Assembly: GCA_942491465.1 (NCBI GenBank)
Contig: CALOBA010000029.1
Span: 1 to 52,013 of the forward strand
Direction of reading: 5' to 3'
DNA length: 52,013 nucleotides
DNA from: CALOBA01 sp942491465
Lineage (GTDB): Bacteria; Pseudomonadota; Gammaproteobacteria; Chromatiales; Chromatiaceae
A model generated the notes under the pieces. It did not search any database and was not told the origin of the DNA. It worked only from the letters and a program-made list of their open reading frames with translations. The position numbers and the translations under genes are program-made. Shown here piece after piece: positions 42,330 through 52,013 of the stretch. The stretch's first letter is position 1, and the number at the start of each line of letters is the position of its first letter.

Positions 42330-42365
42330 TTTTCGCAATGCAGATGACGTTTCACATTGCGGAAT
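42330..42365 (-). promoter_or_regulatory. Candidate operator upstream of the phosphoketolase-like gene
   Basis: TTTTCGCAATG (42330-42340) and CATTGCGGAA (42355-42364) are inverted half-sites, and TTTCACATTGCGGAA (42350-42364) recurs as TTTCACATCGCGGAA at 42442-42456. TTCGCAATG-type half-sites resemble those of IclR-family regulators. The first block lies about 95 bases before the start codon and overlaps a possible -35 region (TTGCGA) on the minus strand. No regulator gene is adjacent. Confidence 0.45.
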
Positions 42366-42498
42366 CTTGACGCCAAGCCACGAGTGTTGGCGCTAACTAA
42401 TTGTTATTTATAGCGAATCGAGCAACGGCGGCGCCCGCGGTTTTCACATCGCGGAAACTCTCGGCCCAGCGCACGCCCAGGCGACATCTCATGTGTTT

Positions 42499-42523
42499 CC
42501 GTTGTTTCTGAACCGATCCTAAG
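42499..42523. repeat. End fragment of the MITE-like element
   Basis: CGTTGTTTCTGAACCGATCC followed by TAAG matches the terminal 23 or so bases of the MITE-like element. The other end and the loop are missing, so this is a partial copy. A weaker match (TTTGTTTCTGAATTGTTCCC) is at 34367-34386. Confidence 0.65.
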
Positions 42524-42612
42524 TTCAGCGGGGACGGCGTTGCTCCGATGCTTCAGCTTGGTCGCGCTAGCGGTCTGCCTGCTTGGCTGCGACCGGCGTA
42601 TCGACGGGTGCG

Positions 42613-43614
42613 CTAGGGCCTCGGGGCTACCCCAAGTCGTGCGGACAACGGGCGCGACCGGCGCCAAAAACGGCCGAGGTCGCGGCGGCGGATGCGGTAG
42701 CGGGCGTCGGCGTCGATGACCAGCTCGGCGAGCCGTCCGGCGCGCAGTGCCGCCAGCGCCGGCGCGAGCAGGGCGTCGAGTTCGGCGAGTGCGCGGCACC
42801 AGGGTGCCGGTTCGGCGTCGATGACGGCGGGCTGGAGGTCGTTGTAGACCCAAAGTCGGGTGCCGGGATCATCGATGTGATCGGCGACCGATGAGCCCGG
42901 CAGGGTGGCGATGCCGGCGGCCTCGGCCAGTCCCCGCGCCAGCGCCAGGTCGGCGTGGACGGCGGACAGCTCGGCCGGGCGCGGGATCGGCGCCCAGCGA
43001 CCGCCGCCCCAGGTCCAGAGGCCGTTGATGGCGGGTCGGCCGGTCTGTTCACGACGCTGATTGACCGGGTGCTGGTGGAACAGCATCTGCGCCTCGTTCA
43101 TCAGGCCGGCCCAGCGCCGCGCGTCGTCGCCCACGGGCAGGAAGGGGTCGACGCTGCGCCCGGCCACCACGGACAGCGGTTGGGCGGTGATGCGCGGCGG
43201 TGTCTGCGCCTGGAGATACCAGCGCTCTGCCACCGGCGCATGCAGCCGCAGACCGTCGTCGGCAAAGTGTGCGTTGAACGCATCGGCCAGGGCCGCGGCC
43301 TCGGCCGGCTCGATGTCGAGCCGGCGGCCGTCGAACAGCCGCAGCCGGTCGAGGTCGGCGCGCAGGTGTACCGGGTCGGCGTGCAGCCACCAGCCGGTCT
43401 GGTCCGCATCCGGGTCATCGGCGTGCAGGGCGTAGGCGGCGGTGCCGGCATCCGGCGGGAGGCCAAAGCGCGCGAGCAGCAGCGCCTCCGGCGTGGCCGC
43501 GGGGGACGGCAGCGTCTCGGCGCGGCCCAGCAGTCGGTCCAGCACCGGGGTCGGCGGCAGCTGTTCCGGCAGCACCGGGACGGGCCCGAGCAGGCCCGGC
43601 GCGATCAGCTCCAT
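42613..43614 (-). CDS. Conserved protein of the RpfE-like / COG4255 type
   Basis: The 333-residue soluble protein includes the segment GWWLHADPVHLRADLDRL, PVAERWYLQAQTPP and a late INGLWTWGGGRW, which I associate with COG4255 (regulatory protein RpfE type, sometimes labelled cofactor-independent phosphoglycerate mutase-like). The name comes from Xanthomonas rpf clusters; the function is not established. It starts 13 bases after the prfC stop and is likely co-transcribed with prfC. Confidence 0.7.
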   Translation of the reverse strand: MELIAPGLLGPVPVLPEQLPPTPVLDRLLGRAETLPSPAATPEALLLARFGLPPDAGTAAYALHADDPDADQTGWWLHADPVHLRADLDRLRLFDGRRLDIEPAEAAALADAFNAHFADDGLRLHAPVAERWYLQAQTPPRITAQPLSVVAGRSVDPFLPVGDDARRWAGLMNEAQMLFHQHPVNQRREQTGRPAINGLWTWGGGRWAPIPRPAELSAVHADLALARGLAEAAGIATLPGSSVADHIDDPGTRLWVYNDLQPAVIDAEPAPWCRALAELDALLAPALAALRAGRLAELVIDADARYRIRRRDLGRFWRRSRPLSARLGVAPRP

Positions 43615-43627
43615 GCGGCGGTCCAGG

Positions 43628-45223
<1,596 letters not shown>

Positions 45224-45939
45224 GCGGTGCCCGGGAGGGCGGGTCTGGAAAACTCACCAGTATAGCGCATGCCAGCGGGGCTCGATCCGATCACGGAGGC
45301 GGTGCGCGAACCCTGCCTTCCGCTAGGCGGCCCAGCTCCGGCAGGCTCCGCTGTGGCGCCGATGCGTCTGCCGCCGTCGGCGGCCCTGCCCGCACAATGG
45401 CGGATGATCGGGCGACACCTGCCCGACGGCCGAGATCAGCCCGCTGCCTGGCCCCTGTGCTGCGCCGCAGCGTCCTGTGCCAGTCTCCGGCGACGGGGGC
45501 GTCTCCGGGCCCTCGTGGCAACCCTGAGCCTGCGGATCGCGGCTTGACCGATGGGCGACCCACTGCTGGCCGGCATCGCCCACAGCTCGAGCGACCTACT
45601 TGATCAGATCAACAGCTTTCTCAAATCTAGGGACGATGCGCTCATTCTCGAGCGTCCATTTCCCAATTCGTGTAAAACCCAAACTGCTCTGCGCTACACT
45701 CCGTCATCGAAGGGTCCTCGCCGGATCGTGCATAAGTGGTTGTTCAAGCAGTCTTTATGTCTCTGCCTGCCTATCGCATAGCAAGCAATCCTTGCCCGAC
45801 CTACTCTCGGCAACGATACCTTGCTTGGCTTGATCGCGGCCGAGACTAACCGGCTATCGGCTCCCAGGGAGGGCGATGCGGCGGTAATACCGGGCTCAGG
45901 TTTCAATCGCAAGAACAATTTGGGAGCTTTGAGCTACAA
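45224..45939. other. Gene-poor region before the IS4 remnant
   Basis: No convincing gene was found in these 716 bases. Between about 45590 and 45790 the GC content falls and a plus-strand frame reads HFPIRVKPKLLCATLRHRR, which has the flavour of a transposase or repeat relic but could not be assigned. Confidence 0.4.
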
Positions 45940-46440
45940 CCTTGATGCAAATATCGCGGTGCGACTGCTGGCTCCAGACGACTCGGCCGAAAATTTGAGG
46001 GACGAGTAACTGCCCTCGTATCCCCCGAGGCATTTACATTTCGTTCCAAGTGCATGCATCGCCCGCGCCACAGCCACCAGCCCGGCACATCGCCCGCTAC
46101 CACTGCGGCGGTTTCGCGCGCCGGATTTGGAGGCCATCGACAACGTCAGCCGGGCGCGTGCCTCCCCGTAGGCCTAGGTGTCGGTACTTCCGGGATCCAG
46201 ACCGGCCATCACCCGCCTGACCAAGATCTCGTCGACCACCTATCGGCACCCGTCATCCTCCGACAGCACTTGGGGGATAAACATCGACAGCGTTTCCGTG
46301 GGCGGGAACGGCCGCTCCGGGTGCTCGGGCGCTTACACCTCGACCCGGTCAAGCAGGTGCGGCCCCGTAAGCAGGTTGAGGAAGGTGTGGGAGTCGGCGT
46401 TGCCAACTGATGGCTGACGCGCGCTTGTTGCCCGCGGCTC
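45940..46440 (-). mobile_element. Decayed IS4-family transposase
   Basis: On the minus strand one frame reads TFLNLLTGPHLLDRVEV, stop, HPERPFPPTETLSMFIPQVL, then GCR, stop, VVDEILVRRVMAGLDPGSTD and AYGEARARL. This is the N-terminal order of IS4-family transposases (FPPTETLSMF, then CSTDTGAYCRARARLP). After a frameshift, WWLWRGR corresponds to the WLWRGR segment before the first catalytic aspartate. At least three stops and one or more frameshifts show it is dead. Terminal repeats could not be identified. Confidence 0.8.
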
Positions 46441-46752
46441 GAGCACTGGTTAGTATGCATCTAGGCTGGCTCTGCGTCTGGCGTCTGCTTCGGTGTTGCA
46501 GCCTCCAGCCTACCATCCGGAGCGGCCAGCCCCCAATTTTCACGCCCTGTCAGTGCCTTGGGCTTTAGTCAGTGCCATTCCGCTCCGATCCCTTTTCCGC
46601 TTGCTCCCTCTAAATGTCGCATTGCAAGACATGACCCTGCTCCCGCATTTGATGGTGTTGGCACACGATCGTGGCGTGCCGCCCCTGGCCGGAAGACCGA
46701 CTGAGTTCGTATGCGCCATTGACCTTAATCCACCAATCTGGTTGACCTTTTT
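46441..46752. other. Leader region of the glycan operon
   Basis: This 312-base stretch between the IS4 remnant and the FkbM-type gene has lower GC than its surroundings, especially after 46600. It should contain the operon promoter, but no clear -35/-10 pair was picked out. No gene was recognised. Confidence 0.4.
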
Positions 46753-47577
46753 ATGACCCCCGACTATCAAGCCTATCTCGATTGGACCTATTTCAGTGAG
46801 CAGGCACTGGATCGGGCCGAATATCCTCGCTTTGAATCGATCGTGCGGGGTACCCGGCGATTTATTGACGTCGGTGCCTCCCATGGGGTTTACACCTACC
46901 TCGCCAACAAGGCCTTGCAGGGGGCAGAGATCATTGCGATCGAGGCAGATCCGGAGCGCTTTGCGATCCTGGAAGAAAATGCCAAAAAATGGCAAGCGGA
47001 ATCCACCAATACCATTCGTTGCATCAATGCCGCTGCCAGCGACGAAGCGGATCGACGCGCATCGCCCCACATTACCTTTTACACCACGGGCACACAAATC
47101 AGCGGCGGTCTCTTTTCCGTCAAGGAACGCTCGGATAACTACGCACCGATTGACATCCCGCTGGTCTGCGTCGACGACTTCTTCCGGCCCGATGTCAAGA
47201 CCTTCGTCAAGATCGACGTCGAAGGGGCCGAACTGCGCGTACTGGAGGGGGCTCGGCAACATATTACATCGGGCGATGCCAAGTTTTTCACCGAGATCTC
47301 TTGGTGGGGGGATCGCGATCGAGGTACCAACGCCTTAGATGTACTACGTTTCTGCTATCGAGCCAAGATGCGTGTCGATCGACGTTTGCGGTCCGACTAC
47401 CTGATGTCGATGGAGCTGAACTCGGCCACTCGGTTGTTTGCCGTGCTGCGGTGTATCCCCCCCCTGCTGTTTCGCGTTGCCTACGACACGATCGTGCCCG
47501 ACAGCCTACGAGTGTGGCGGGAACGGCGCGAGAACCGCAAGCGGCTTGGGCGCTATTCCAGTACGGACTCGGACTGA
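46753..47577 (+). CDS. FkbM family SAM-dependent methyltransferase
   Basis: The 274-residue protein has a class I methyltransferase core: motif I RFIDVGASHGVYTYLA, EIIAIEADPERFAILEENAK for the adenosine ribose site, and FVKIDVEGAELRVLEGARQH, the hallmark of FkbM-type O-methyltransferases. These enzymes usually methylate sugar hydroxyls in glycans or natural products. It is the first gene of the glycan cluster and is separated by 242 bases from the next. The ribosome site is weak, and upstream DNA has lower GC, a hint of transfer. Confidence 0.88.
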   Translation: MTPDYQAYLDWTYFSEQALDRAEYPRFESIVRGTRRFIDVGASHGVYTYLANKALQGAEIIAIEADPERFAILEENAKKWQAESTNTIRCINAAASDEADRRASPHITFYTTGTQISGGLFSVKERSDNYAPIDIPLVCVDDFFRPDVKTFVKIDVEGAELRVLEGARQHITSGDAKFFTEISWWGDRDRGTNALDVLRFCYRAKMRVDRRLRSDYLMSMELNSATRLFAVLRCIPPLLFRVAYDTIVPDSLRVWRERRENRKRLGRYSSTDSD

Positions 47578-47819
47578 GTCCGCGTCGCAGAGAGGCGCGG
47601 CGGGTGAGCTTCAATCTCACAATCGCGCACTAATGGTGCGCTAACAAGAAAGGCCCTCGATCATTTCCCTGTCGGGGGCACTGCTGGATAATATGCATCG
47701 TTTGAGACGCGGATCTCCTAAGGCGGAAATTCGGCGCCAGATGCATACCACCCGGCTCGACGCGGCTTGAGCCGCGGCTCGGATACGCAGCGAACAGACT
47801 CAGCCAGAGAGGACTTCCG

Positions 47820-49724
47820 ATGTTCGGCTTTATCGGCACCCTAGGTGCCCGCACCGACCGCCTAGTCGGCGCCCGCGAAATTGCTCAACAGTGGGGCGAC
47901 GCCAACTGGGTACCCCATGCTCTGCCATTACCGGCCGCACAGCTCGCGACGCTGGGCGAGCGAGCGGCAATCTTGGGCCTCGCGACCAGTCAACAAGTTT
48001 GCTTGTGCGTGCTTGGAGCGATACACGAGCCATTTCCGGTGCCCCTTGAGGGTTCGCCGTTGGACGACCCGAATGTCACGGCCGCCGCGCTGCTGGCTCG
48101 TTATCTCGATAGTGGCGACAGCTTCCTGGATGGCGTGATCGGCTCCTACTGCGTGGCTCTGTTTGACGCAAGGGACGACTCACTGTTGCTGGCACGGGAC
48201 CCAGCGGGGGCGTCGCACCTGTTCGTTTATGAGCATGCCGGTGAGGTGTTGTTTGCGACCCGGCTGATCGATCTTATCGGTCTGCTCGGTGCCGACTGTC
48301 GTCTAGACCGCTCCTTCGAGGACTTCTTCCTCGGCTACGAGTTCTTACCGGACGATCGCACCTTGCTCGCCGGAGTCCGGGAGCTGCCGAAGGCACAGAT
48401 CAATCGTTGGCGCGGTGGCCAGCGTAGCGAGCGCGGCATCCTCGGCTTCGGTCCCGACCCCGCGTTGCTGGCGGCGGCGAGCACCGCCACCGAAGACTGC
48501 GTCATCGACGCCCTGCACCAAGCCTTCATGGAATCCCTTGTCGATCAGTGTCAAAGCCAGGGTCCAATCGGTGTACTTCTCGGCGGCTTCGACTCGATGT
48601 TGATCGCGGCGACGCTGACCGCGATGGGCCGCGAGGTGGAGACCTTTACGTTCCGCTATCGCGAAGACGGCTATACGCAACGCATGGTCGACGAATTGCA
48701 AAGCCTGCTCGATATCCGCCACAACTGGGTCGACATTACCCCAGGCGTGCTTGCGCGGGGCCTTGAATGCTTTGGGCAGCGCTTCAACCAACCGGTCGGG
48801 CAGGCCCATTATCTGATCGCCACCGCCGAAGCCGCGCGAGTCATGGGCGAGCGAGGCATCGCGCACTGCCTAACCGGAGATGGTTGCGACGGGCTATTCC
48901 TCGGCTATCCGACCGTGCATGCACGGGCGCGTTTCATCAGCGCGTTGTCCTCGCTGCGCGGTGTACTGGCACCGGCGATCATAGCCGCCGGGTCATCGGG
49001 CTGGCTGGAGCAACGTATCGGCCACCCATACCGTTTCGGGCGCAACATCGGTCGGGTGCTGGCACGCCCGCTGCCGGCGCGCGGACACATCGCCGCGTGC
49101 ACGCTGGATAAGACATCTCTCAAATTCCTGCGCCAGGGGGCAGGCCCGGTCCAGGCCGAGGATGCGGAGGCCACTCTCCAGCGACTCGCGGCCGGGCTGG
49201 AATCGGTTGAGCCCCTGCGCCTAGCCTACCTCGGAAAAGGCCGGGTCGGACTCAATGCCAACAAGCTCGAGGGTGCCGCGCGAAGCTCCGGAATCAGCTT
49301 CCTGTCGCCCTATTTGCACCCACGCATGGCGGCGGTGGCCGCCCGCATTCCAGACCAACTCAATCGCCCGCGCGGGCGCGACAAGGCGGCCGATACCGGC
49401 AAGTACATCTTCATGCGCATGGTCGACAAGTACCGGATGTTGCCCGCGGCCTTCGTGCACCAGCCGAAGATGTCGCCCGTCACCGCCCCTGTCGACCTCT
49501 GGTACTGGGGAGAACTGCGCGATGCGGTGCTCAAGCAGTTCGAGGGTCTGCCTTTCGCCTATGATGCGGAGTATGCCGCTTCCTTGCTCACGCCAAAGCC
49601 CGCTGAACATTGGTTTCGCAATCGCATCGGCATCTCCCGCTACGTGACGCAGGCCGCCAGCCTACTGGCAACCTACGCCGCTTTCACCGGTCTAGTGCCG
49701 CGTTCGGAGACGCCACGGTCATGA
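47820..49724 (+). CDS. Asparagine synthase-like protein lacking the glutaminase cysteine
   Basis: The 634-residue protein has the two-domain architecture of asparagine synthase B. The N-terminal glutamine amidotransferase-like domain starts MFGFIGTLGARTDR, where functional enzymes have MCGI with catalytic Cys2; here Phe replaces Cys, so glutamine cannot be used. The ATP-pyrophosphatase loop is GVLLGGFDSMLIAA, a variant of the usual SGGLDSS that keeps Gly-Gly and Asp-Ser. LTGDGCDGLFLGYP matches the later GDGGDELFxGY motif. Similar proteins in surface-polysaccharide clusters are thought to amidate sugar acids or to act on peptides. The last 4 bases overlap the next gene (ATGA), so the cluster is an operon. 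The function is inferred. Confidence 0.85.
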   Translation: MFGFIGTLGARTDRLVGAREIAQQWGDANWVPHALPLPAAQLATLGERAAILGLATSQQVCLCVLGAIHEPFPVPLEGSPLDDPNVTAAALLARYLDSGDSFLDGVIGSYCVALFDARDDSLLLARDPAGASHLFVYEHAGEVLFATRLIDLIGLLGADCRLDRSFEDFFLGYEFLPDDRTLLAGVRELPKAQINRWRGGQRSERGILGFGPDPALLAAASTATEDCVIDALHQAFMESLVDQCQSQGPIGVLLGGFDSMLIAATLTAMGREVETFTFRYREDGYTQRMVDELQSLLDIRHNWVDITPGVLARGLECFGQRFNQPVGQAHYLIATAEAARVMGERGIAHCLTGDGCDGLFLGYPTVHARARFISALSSLRGVLAPAIIAAGSSGWLEQRIGHPYRFGRNIGRVLARPLPARGHIAACTLDKTSLKFLRQGAGPVQAEDAEATLQRLAAGLESVEPLRLAYLGKGRVGLNANKLEGAARSSGISFLSPYLHPRMAAVAARIPDQLNRPRGRDKAADTGKYIFMRMVDKYRMLPAAFVHQPKMSPVTAPVDLWYWGELRDAVLKQFEGLPFAYDAEYAASLLTPKPAEHWFRNRIGISRYVTQAASLLATYAAFTGLVPRSETPRS

Positions 49725-50959
49725 CCCATATCCTGATCGTTAATCAACATGGCGAGAACCGCGGCGACGAGGCCGCGATGCGGGCGATGCTGGCGGCCTT
49801 TGCCGAGGCGGTTCCGGGCGTCACGTTCACGCTTCTGTATCAATTCCGCGACCACTCCTTACGCCTCGAATTCAACCAACCGGTCGAAGCCCTGCCGATC
49901 GTGCTGCCCGCCACCAGCTATCTCCGCGGGGGGTTGTACACCCTCTTTAAAGCGTTGCGTATGGATGCGCGCTGGCTGTTGCCAGACAGCCTGCGGCGCA
50001 TCATGGCGGCCTATGACCGTGCGGACTTGGTGGTCTCGGCGCCTGGAGGCCCATACTTTGGGGATATCTATATCGGCCACGAGATTGTGCATTGGTGGTA
50101 CGTGCTGCTCGCGGTGCTGTTCAGAAAGTCGTTATTTCTATACGCCCCGTCTGCCGGCCCCTTCAAGAACCCCCTGATGAATCCGATTCGCCGGTGGCTC
50201 TATCCGAAGTTTCGGGTACTGGTCTCGCGGGAGCAAATCTCCGCCGGTCATATTGAAGCATTGCTGCGCAAGCAACGCAGAGTGGCAGTCACTGCGGATT
50301 CGGCGATCCAATCCTCGTTTCAACCCTATCGAAGGGAAGACTATTTCGGCGGCGAAAGGGCGAATCTCCGCAGCCGATTTCTGGTGGCGGTGTCACTGAA
50401 CGACTATCGCTATCCCGGCAGCAATGATCCAAAGGCAATGAGGGATGCCTACAACACCGTGATGATTGACTTTCTGAGCGGTCTCGCGAAGCGCACCCAA
50501 GCGCATTTCCTACTTCTGCCCCAGCTCTATGGCCGTGTGCATAGCGACGTCCCATTTCTGAGGTCAATCGGCGAACGGCTACCGAATGGATTGAGTTGGG
50601 AGCTGGTCGATCCGGATCTGGATTCCGACATGCAACGTCGGCTTTTCGCGATGTGTGATTTGCATATTGCAAGCCGCTACCATCCGGCCATTTTTGGTCA
50701 TACTGCGTTCGTACCAGGAATTTGCATCTATTACGAGCATAAGGCCCTGGGTTTCATGCGGCAATTGGATCTGGAGCGCTTCGCATTCGATATCCGAGCA
50801 CTGAATGCTGCAGAACTCACTATTGCACTTGAAGAGCTGCTTAGCCAGCGGCAGGAGATCATTGAACGATTACACAAACGTGTTCCAACCCTCAGGGAGA
50901 GGGCAGCCCATACCACAGACTTGGCCGTAAAGTTACTAACTGAGGAAATACCTTCGTGA
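49721..50959 (+). CDS. Polysaccharide pyruvyl transferase family protein
   Basis: The 412-residue protein starts MTHILIVNQHGENRGDEAAM, where the Gly-Asp-Glu segment is typical of the polysaccharide pyruvyl transferase family. Later it has VVSAPGGPYFGDIY and ASRYHPAIFGHTAFVPG, the other conserved blocks. Family members add pyruvate ketals to exopolysaccharide sugars, although many act on other glycan groups. ATG 49721 overlaps the previous stop (ATGA), and its own stop overlaps the GTG start of the next gene, so all are translationally coupled. The long upstream frame (from 49610) is not used. Confidence 0.87.
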   Translation: MTHILIVNQHGENRGDEAAMRAMLAAFAEAVPGVTFTLLYQFRDHSLRLEFNQPVEALPIVLPATSYLRGGLYTLFKALRMDARWLLPDSLRRIMAAYDRADLVVSAPGGPYFGDIYIGHEIVHWWYVLLAVLFRKSLFLYAPSAGPFKNPLMNPIRRWLYPKFRVLVSREQISAGHIEALLRKQRRVAVTADSAIQSSFQPYRREDYFGGERANLRSRFLVAVSLNDYRYPGSNDPKAMRDAYNTVMIDFLSGLAKRTQAHFLLLPQLYGRVHSDVPFLRSIGERLPNGLSWELVDPDLDSDMQRRLFAMCDLHIASRYHPAIFGHTAFVPGICIYYEHKALGFMRQLDLERFAFDIRALNAAELTIALEELLSQRQEIIERLHKRVPTLRERAAHTTDLAVKLLTEEIPS

Positions 50960-51987
50960 CGCGAACGGACGGCACACAACCCAGGGTCGATAAATACGCG
51001 AGCCCCGGTCGCCGCTGGGCTAAATTGGCCAAAAACCTGATCGCCGCGTTGATCGTCGCCGGCTTCTGCTGGTATCTGTGGGACCATCGCGCCGACGTCG
51101 GCAAGACCCTGCAAGCCTCGCCGTTACAAATACTCGGTATTGTTATGCTGATCATGCTGGGCTGGGCGATTGCCGGCACTCAGACGGCGATCATCTATCG
51201 CTCGATGAGACTGCGCGTGACAATTTGGGAAGGCGTGATGCTGACCGCAGCTGGCGGATTTGGCAACTACCTACCCATGCGTGCCGGTACGTTGGTGCGC
51301 GCGCACTACTTGAAAGAGGTCCACGGTCTCGGCTATGCGCGCTTCGGCGGCATCACCGGGCTGCGTACGCTGTTGACGCTGATTGCGGCGGGGGTTGCGG
51401 GGATGCTCGGTCTCTGTGCGATCGCCCTGCGGCAAGACGGGGGCGGCTCGCCTCCGCTTGCCTTATTTTTTGGTGCCATGATCCTGCTCCCGATTTCACT
51501 GATGCTGGTTCCGCTGCCAAAGTGGTCATGGATGCCTCTACGCCTTCGCGGTCTTGCGCATGACTTCTCGGACGGATATGACGCGCTGCGCCGGCAGCCG
51601 TGGGTCGGCTTCTCTGTGGTGATCTTGTTCCTTGCGCAGTATGCGGCGCTCGGGCTGCGATTCCTGATCTCCGGGAGCGCCATCGGCGCGGAGATGGACG
51701 TCGTCGTCGTGATGATGATGGCACCGCTTGCGGCGTTGACGCAGTTCGCGTCGATCACCCCCGGTGGGATCGGTCTGCGTGAGGCGGTGATGGGCTATGT
51801 GGCAATGAGCCTGGGCCATTCCTTTGCAGATGGCGTGTTTATCGGTGCCATTGATCGCGCCTTGTTGCTGCTTGTGACGGGGGCGTTCGGCGGCTTCGCG
51901 TTCTATTGGCTGTGGCGTGTGATCCGTAGGCGCGAAGACACACCCATCGCTGGCGATGGCGTCCGTATGGCGTCATCGGGGGACTAA
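50956..51987 (+). CDS. Flippase-like membrane protein (lysylphosphatidylglycerol synthase TM domain)
   Basis: The 343-residue membrane protein begins at a GTG overlapping the previous stop (GTGA). About eight helices are visible, and the signatures NYLPMRAGTLVRAHYLKEVHG and FASITPGGIGLREAVMGYVA identify the LPG-synthase TM/UPF0104 family. Members flip lipid-linked sugars or lipids or assist glycan export. In this cluster a role in moving or holding a lipid-linked glycan precursor is likely. It is the last complete gene, and the operon may continue beyond the window. Confidence 0.87.
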   Translation: MTRTDGTQPRVDKYASPGRRWAKLAKNLIAALIVAGFCWYLWDHRADVGKTLQASPLQILGIVMLIMLGWAIAGTQTAIIYRSMRLRVTIWEGVMLTAAGGFGNYLPMRAGTLVRAHYLKEVHGLGYARFGGITGLRTLLTLIAAGVAGMLGLCAIALRQDGGGSPPLALFFGAMILLPISLMLVPLPKWSWMPLRLRGLAHDFSDGYDALRRQPWVGFSVVILFLAQYAALGLRFLISGSAIGAEMDVVVVMMMAPLAALTQFASITPGGIGLREAVMGYVAMSLGHSFADGVFIGAIDRALLLLVTGAFGGFAFYWLWRVIRRREDTPIAGDGVRMASSGD

Positions 51988-52013
51988 CGGCCGCTCGTCC
52001 GTTGCGCGCCGAC

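Overview
The window is GC-rich DNA, almost certainly from a purple sulfur bacterium (Chromatiaceae-like gammaproteobacterium). Three things point there: a soeABC-type cytoplasmic sulfite dehydrogenase operon, a sulfur globule envelope protein gene (with a second, broken copy elsewhere), and part of a nitrogenase accessory cluster (nifV-x-nifW-nifZ-nifM). No rRNA, tRNA or CRISPR array was seen.

Layout. 1-1.7 kb: 3' part of a ClC chloride channel gene, joined to a SPOR-domain tail and broken by several frame slips. 1.7-6.6 kb (minus): an unusual fusion of a CorA/ZntB-type transporter with a potassium-channel-like module, then a pqiA-pqiA-pqiB MCE lipid-transport operon. 6.9-11.4 kb (plus): a small periplasmic protein, then the nif accessory operon behind a sigma-54 promoter with a perfectly spaced NifA-type upstream site. 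11.4-12.6 kb: a scar holding fragments of a sulfur globule gene and a histidine kinase gene, then a second ion channel. 13-17.6 kb (minus): an RND efflux pump with its adaptor. 17.8-19.3 kb: accessory DNA with an attC-like hairpin next to a DUF4258/DUF2283 toxin-antitoxin-like pair, a tandem palindrome array, and a decayed VapBC-like pair. 19.3-24.6 kb (minus): soeA, a DUF2750 gene, soeB, soeC. 25-28.3 kb (plus): a large membrane NACHT-type NTPase ending in a formylglycine-generating-enzyme fold, which resembles targets of diversity-generating retroelements. 28.7-32.1 kb (minus): a DUF29 remnant, a BolA-family gene, two small unknowns, and a cobalt/nickel ECF transporter (cbiMQO). 32.4-34.2 kb: the sulfur globule gene with a clear promoter and terminator, then nei. 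34.4-37.9 kb (minus): NhaD antiporter, CBS protein and ArsB/NhaD-type permease. 38.6-42.2 kb (minus): a phosphoketolase/transketolase-like enzyme with a DUF1537 sugar-acid kinase. 42.6-45.2 kb (minus): an RpfE-like protein and release factor 3. 45.2-46.7 kb: a gene-poor stretch with a decayed IS4-family transposase. 46.75-52 kb (plus): a four-gene surface-glycan operon (FkbM methyltransferase, asparagine-synthase-like protein, polysaccharide pyruvyl transferase, flippase-like membrane protein).

A roughly 105-bp element with long inverted ends, lacking any coding capacity, occurs four times (3.3, 11.6, 24.8 and 38.1 kb) plus one or two end fragments. It looks like a MITE family. At least three other short palindromic repeat types are scattered through the intergenic regions.

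The most promising leads are the phosphoketolase-like/DUF1537 pair, the NACHT-FGE protein, the CorA-channel fusion, the attC-like cassette with the adjoining palindrome array, and the asparagine-synthase-like glycan enzyme that has lost its glutaminase cysteine. All assignments come from reading the sequence; no database search was run.
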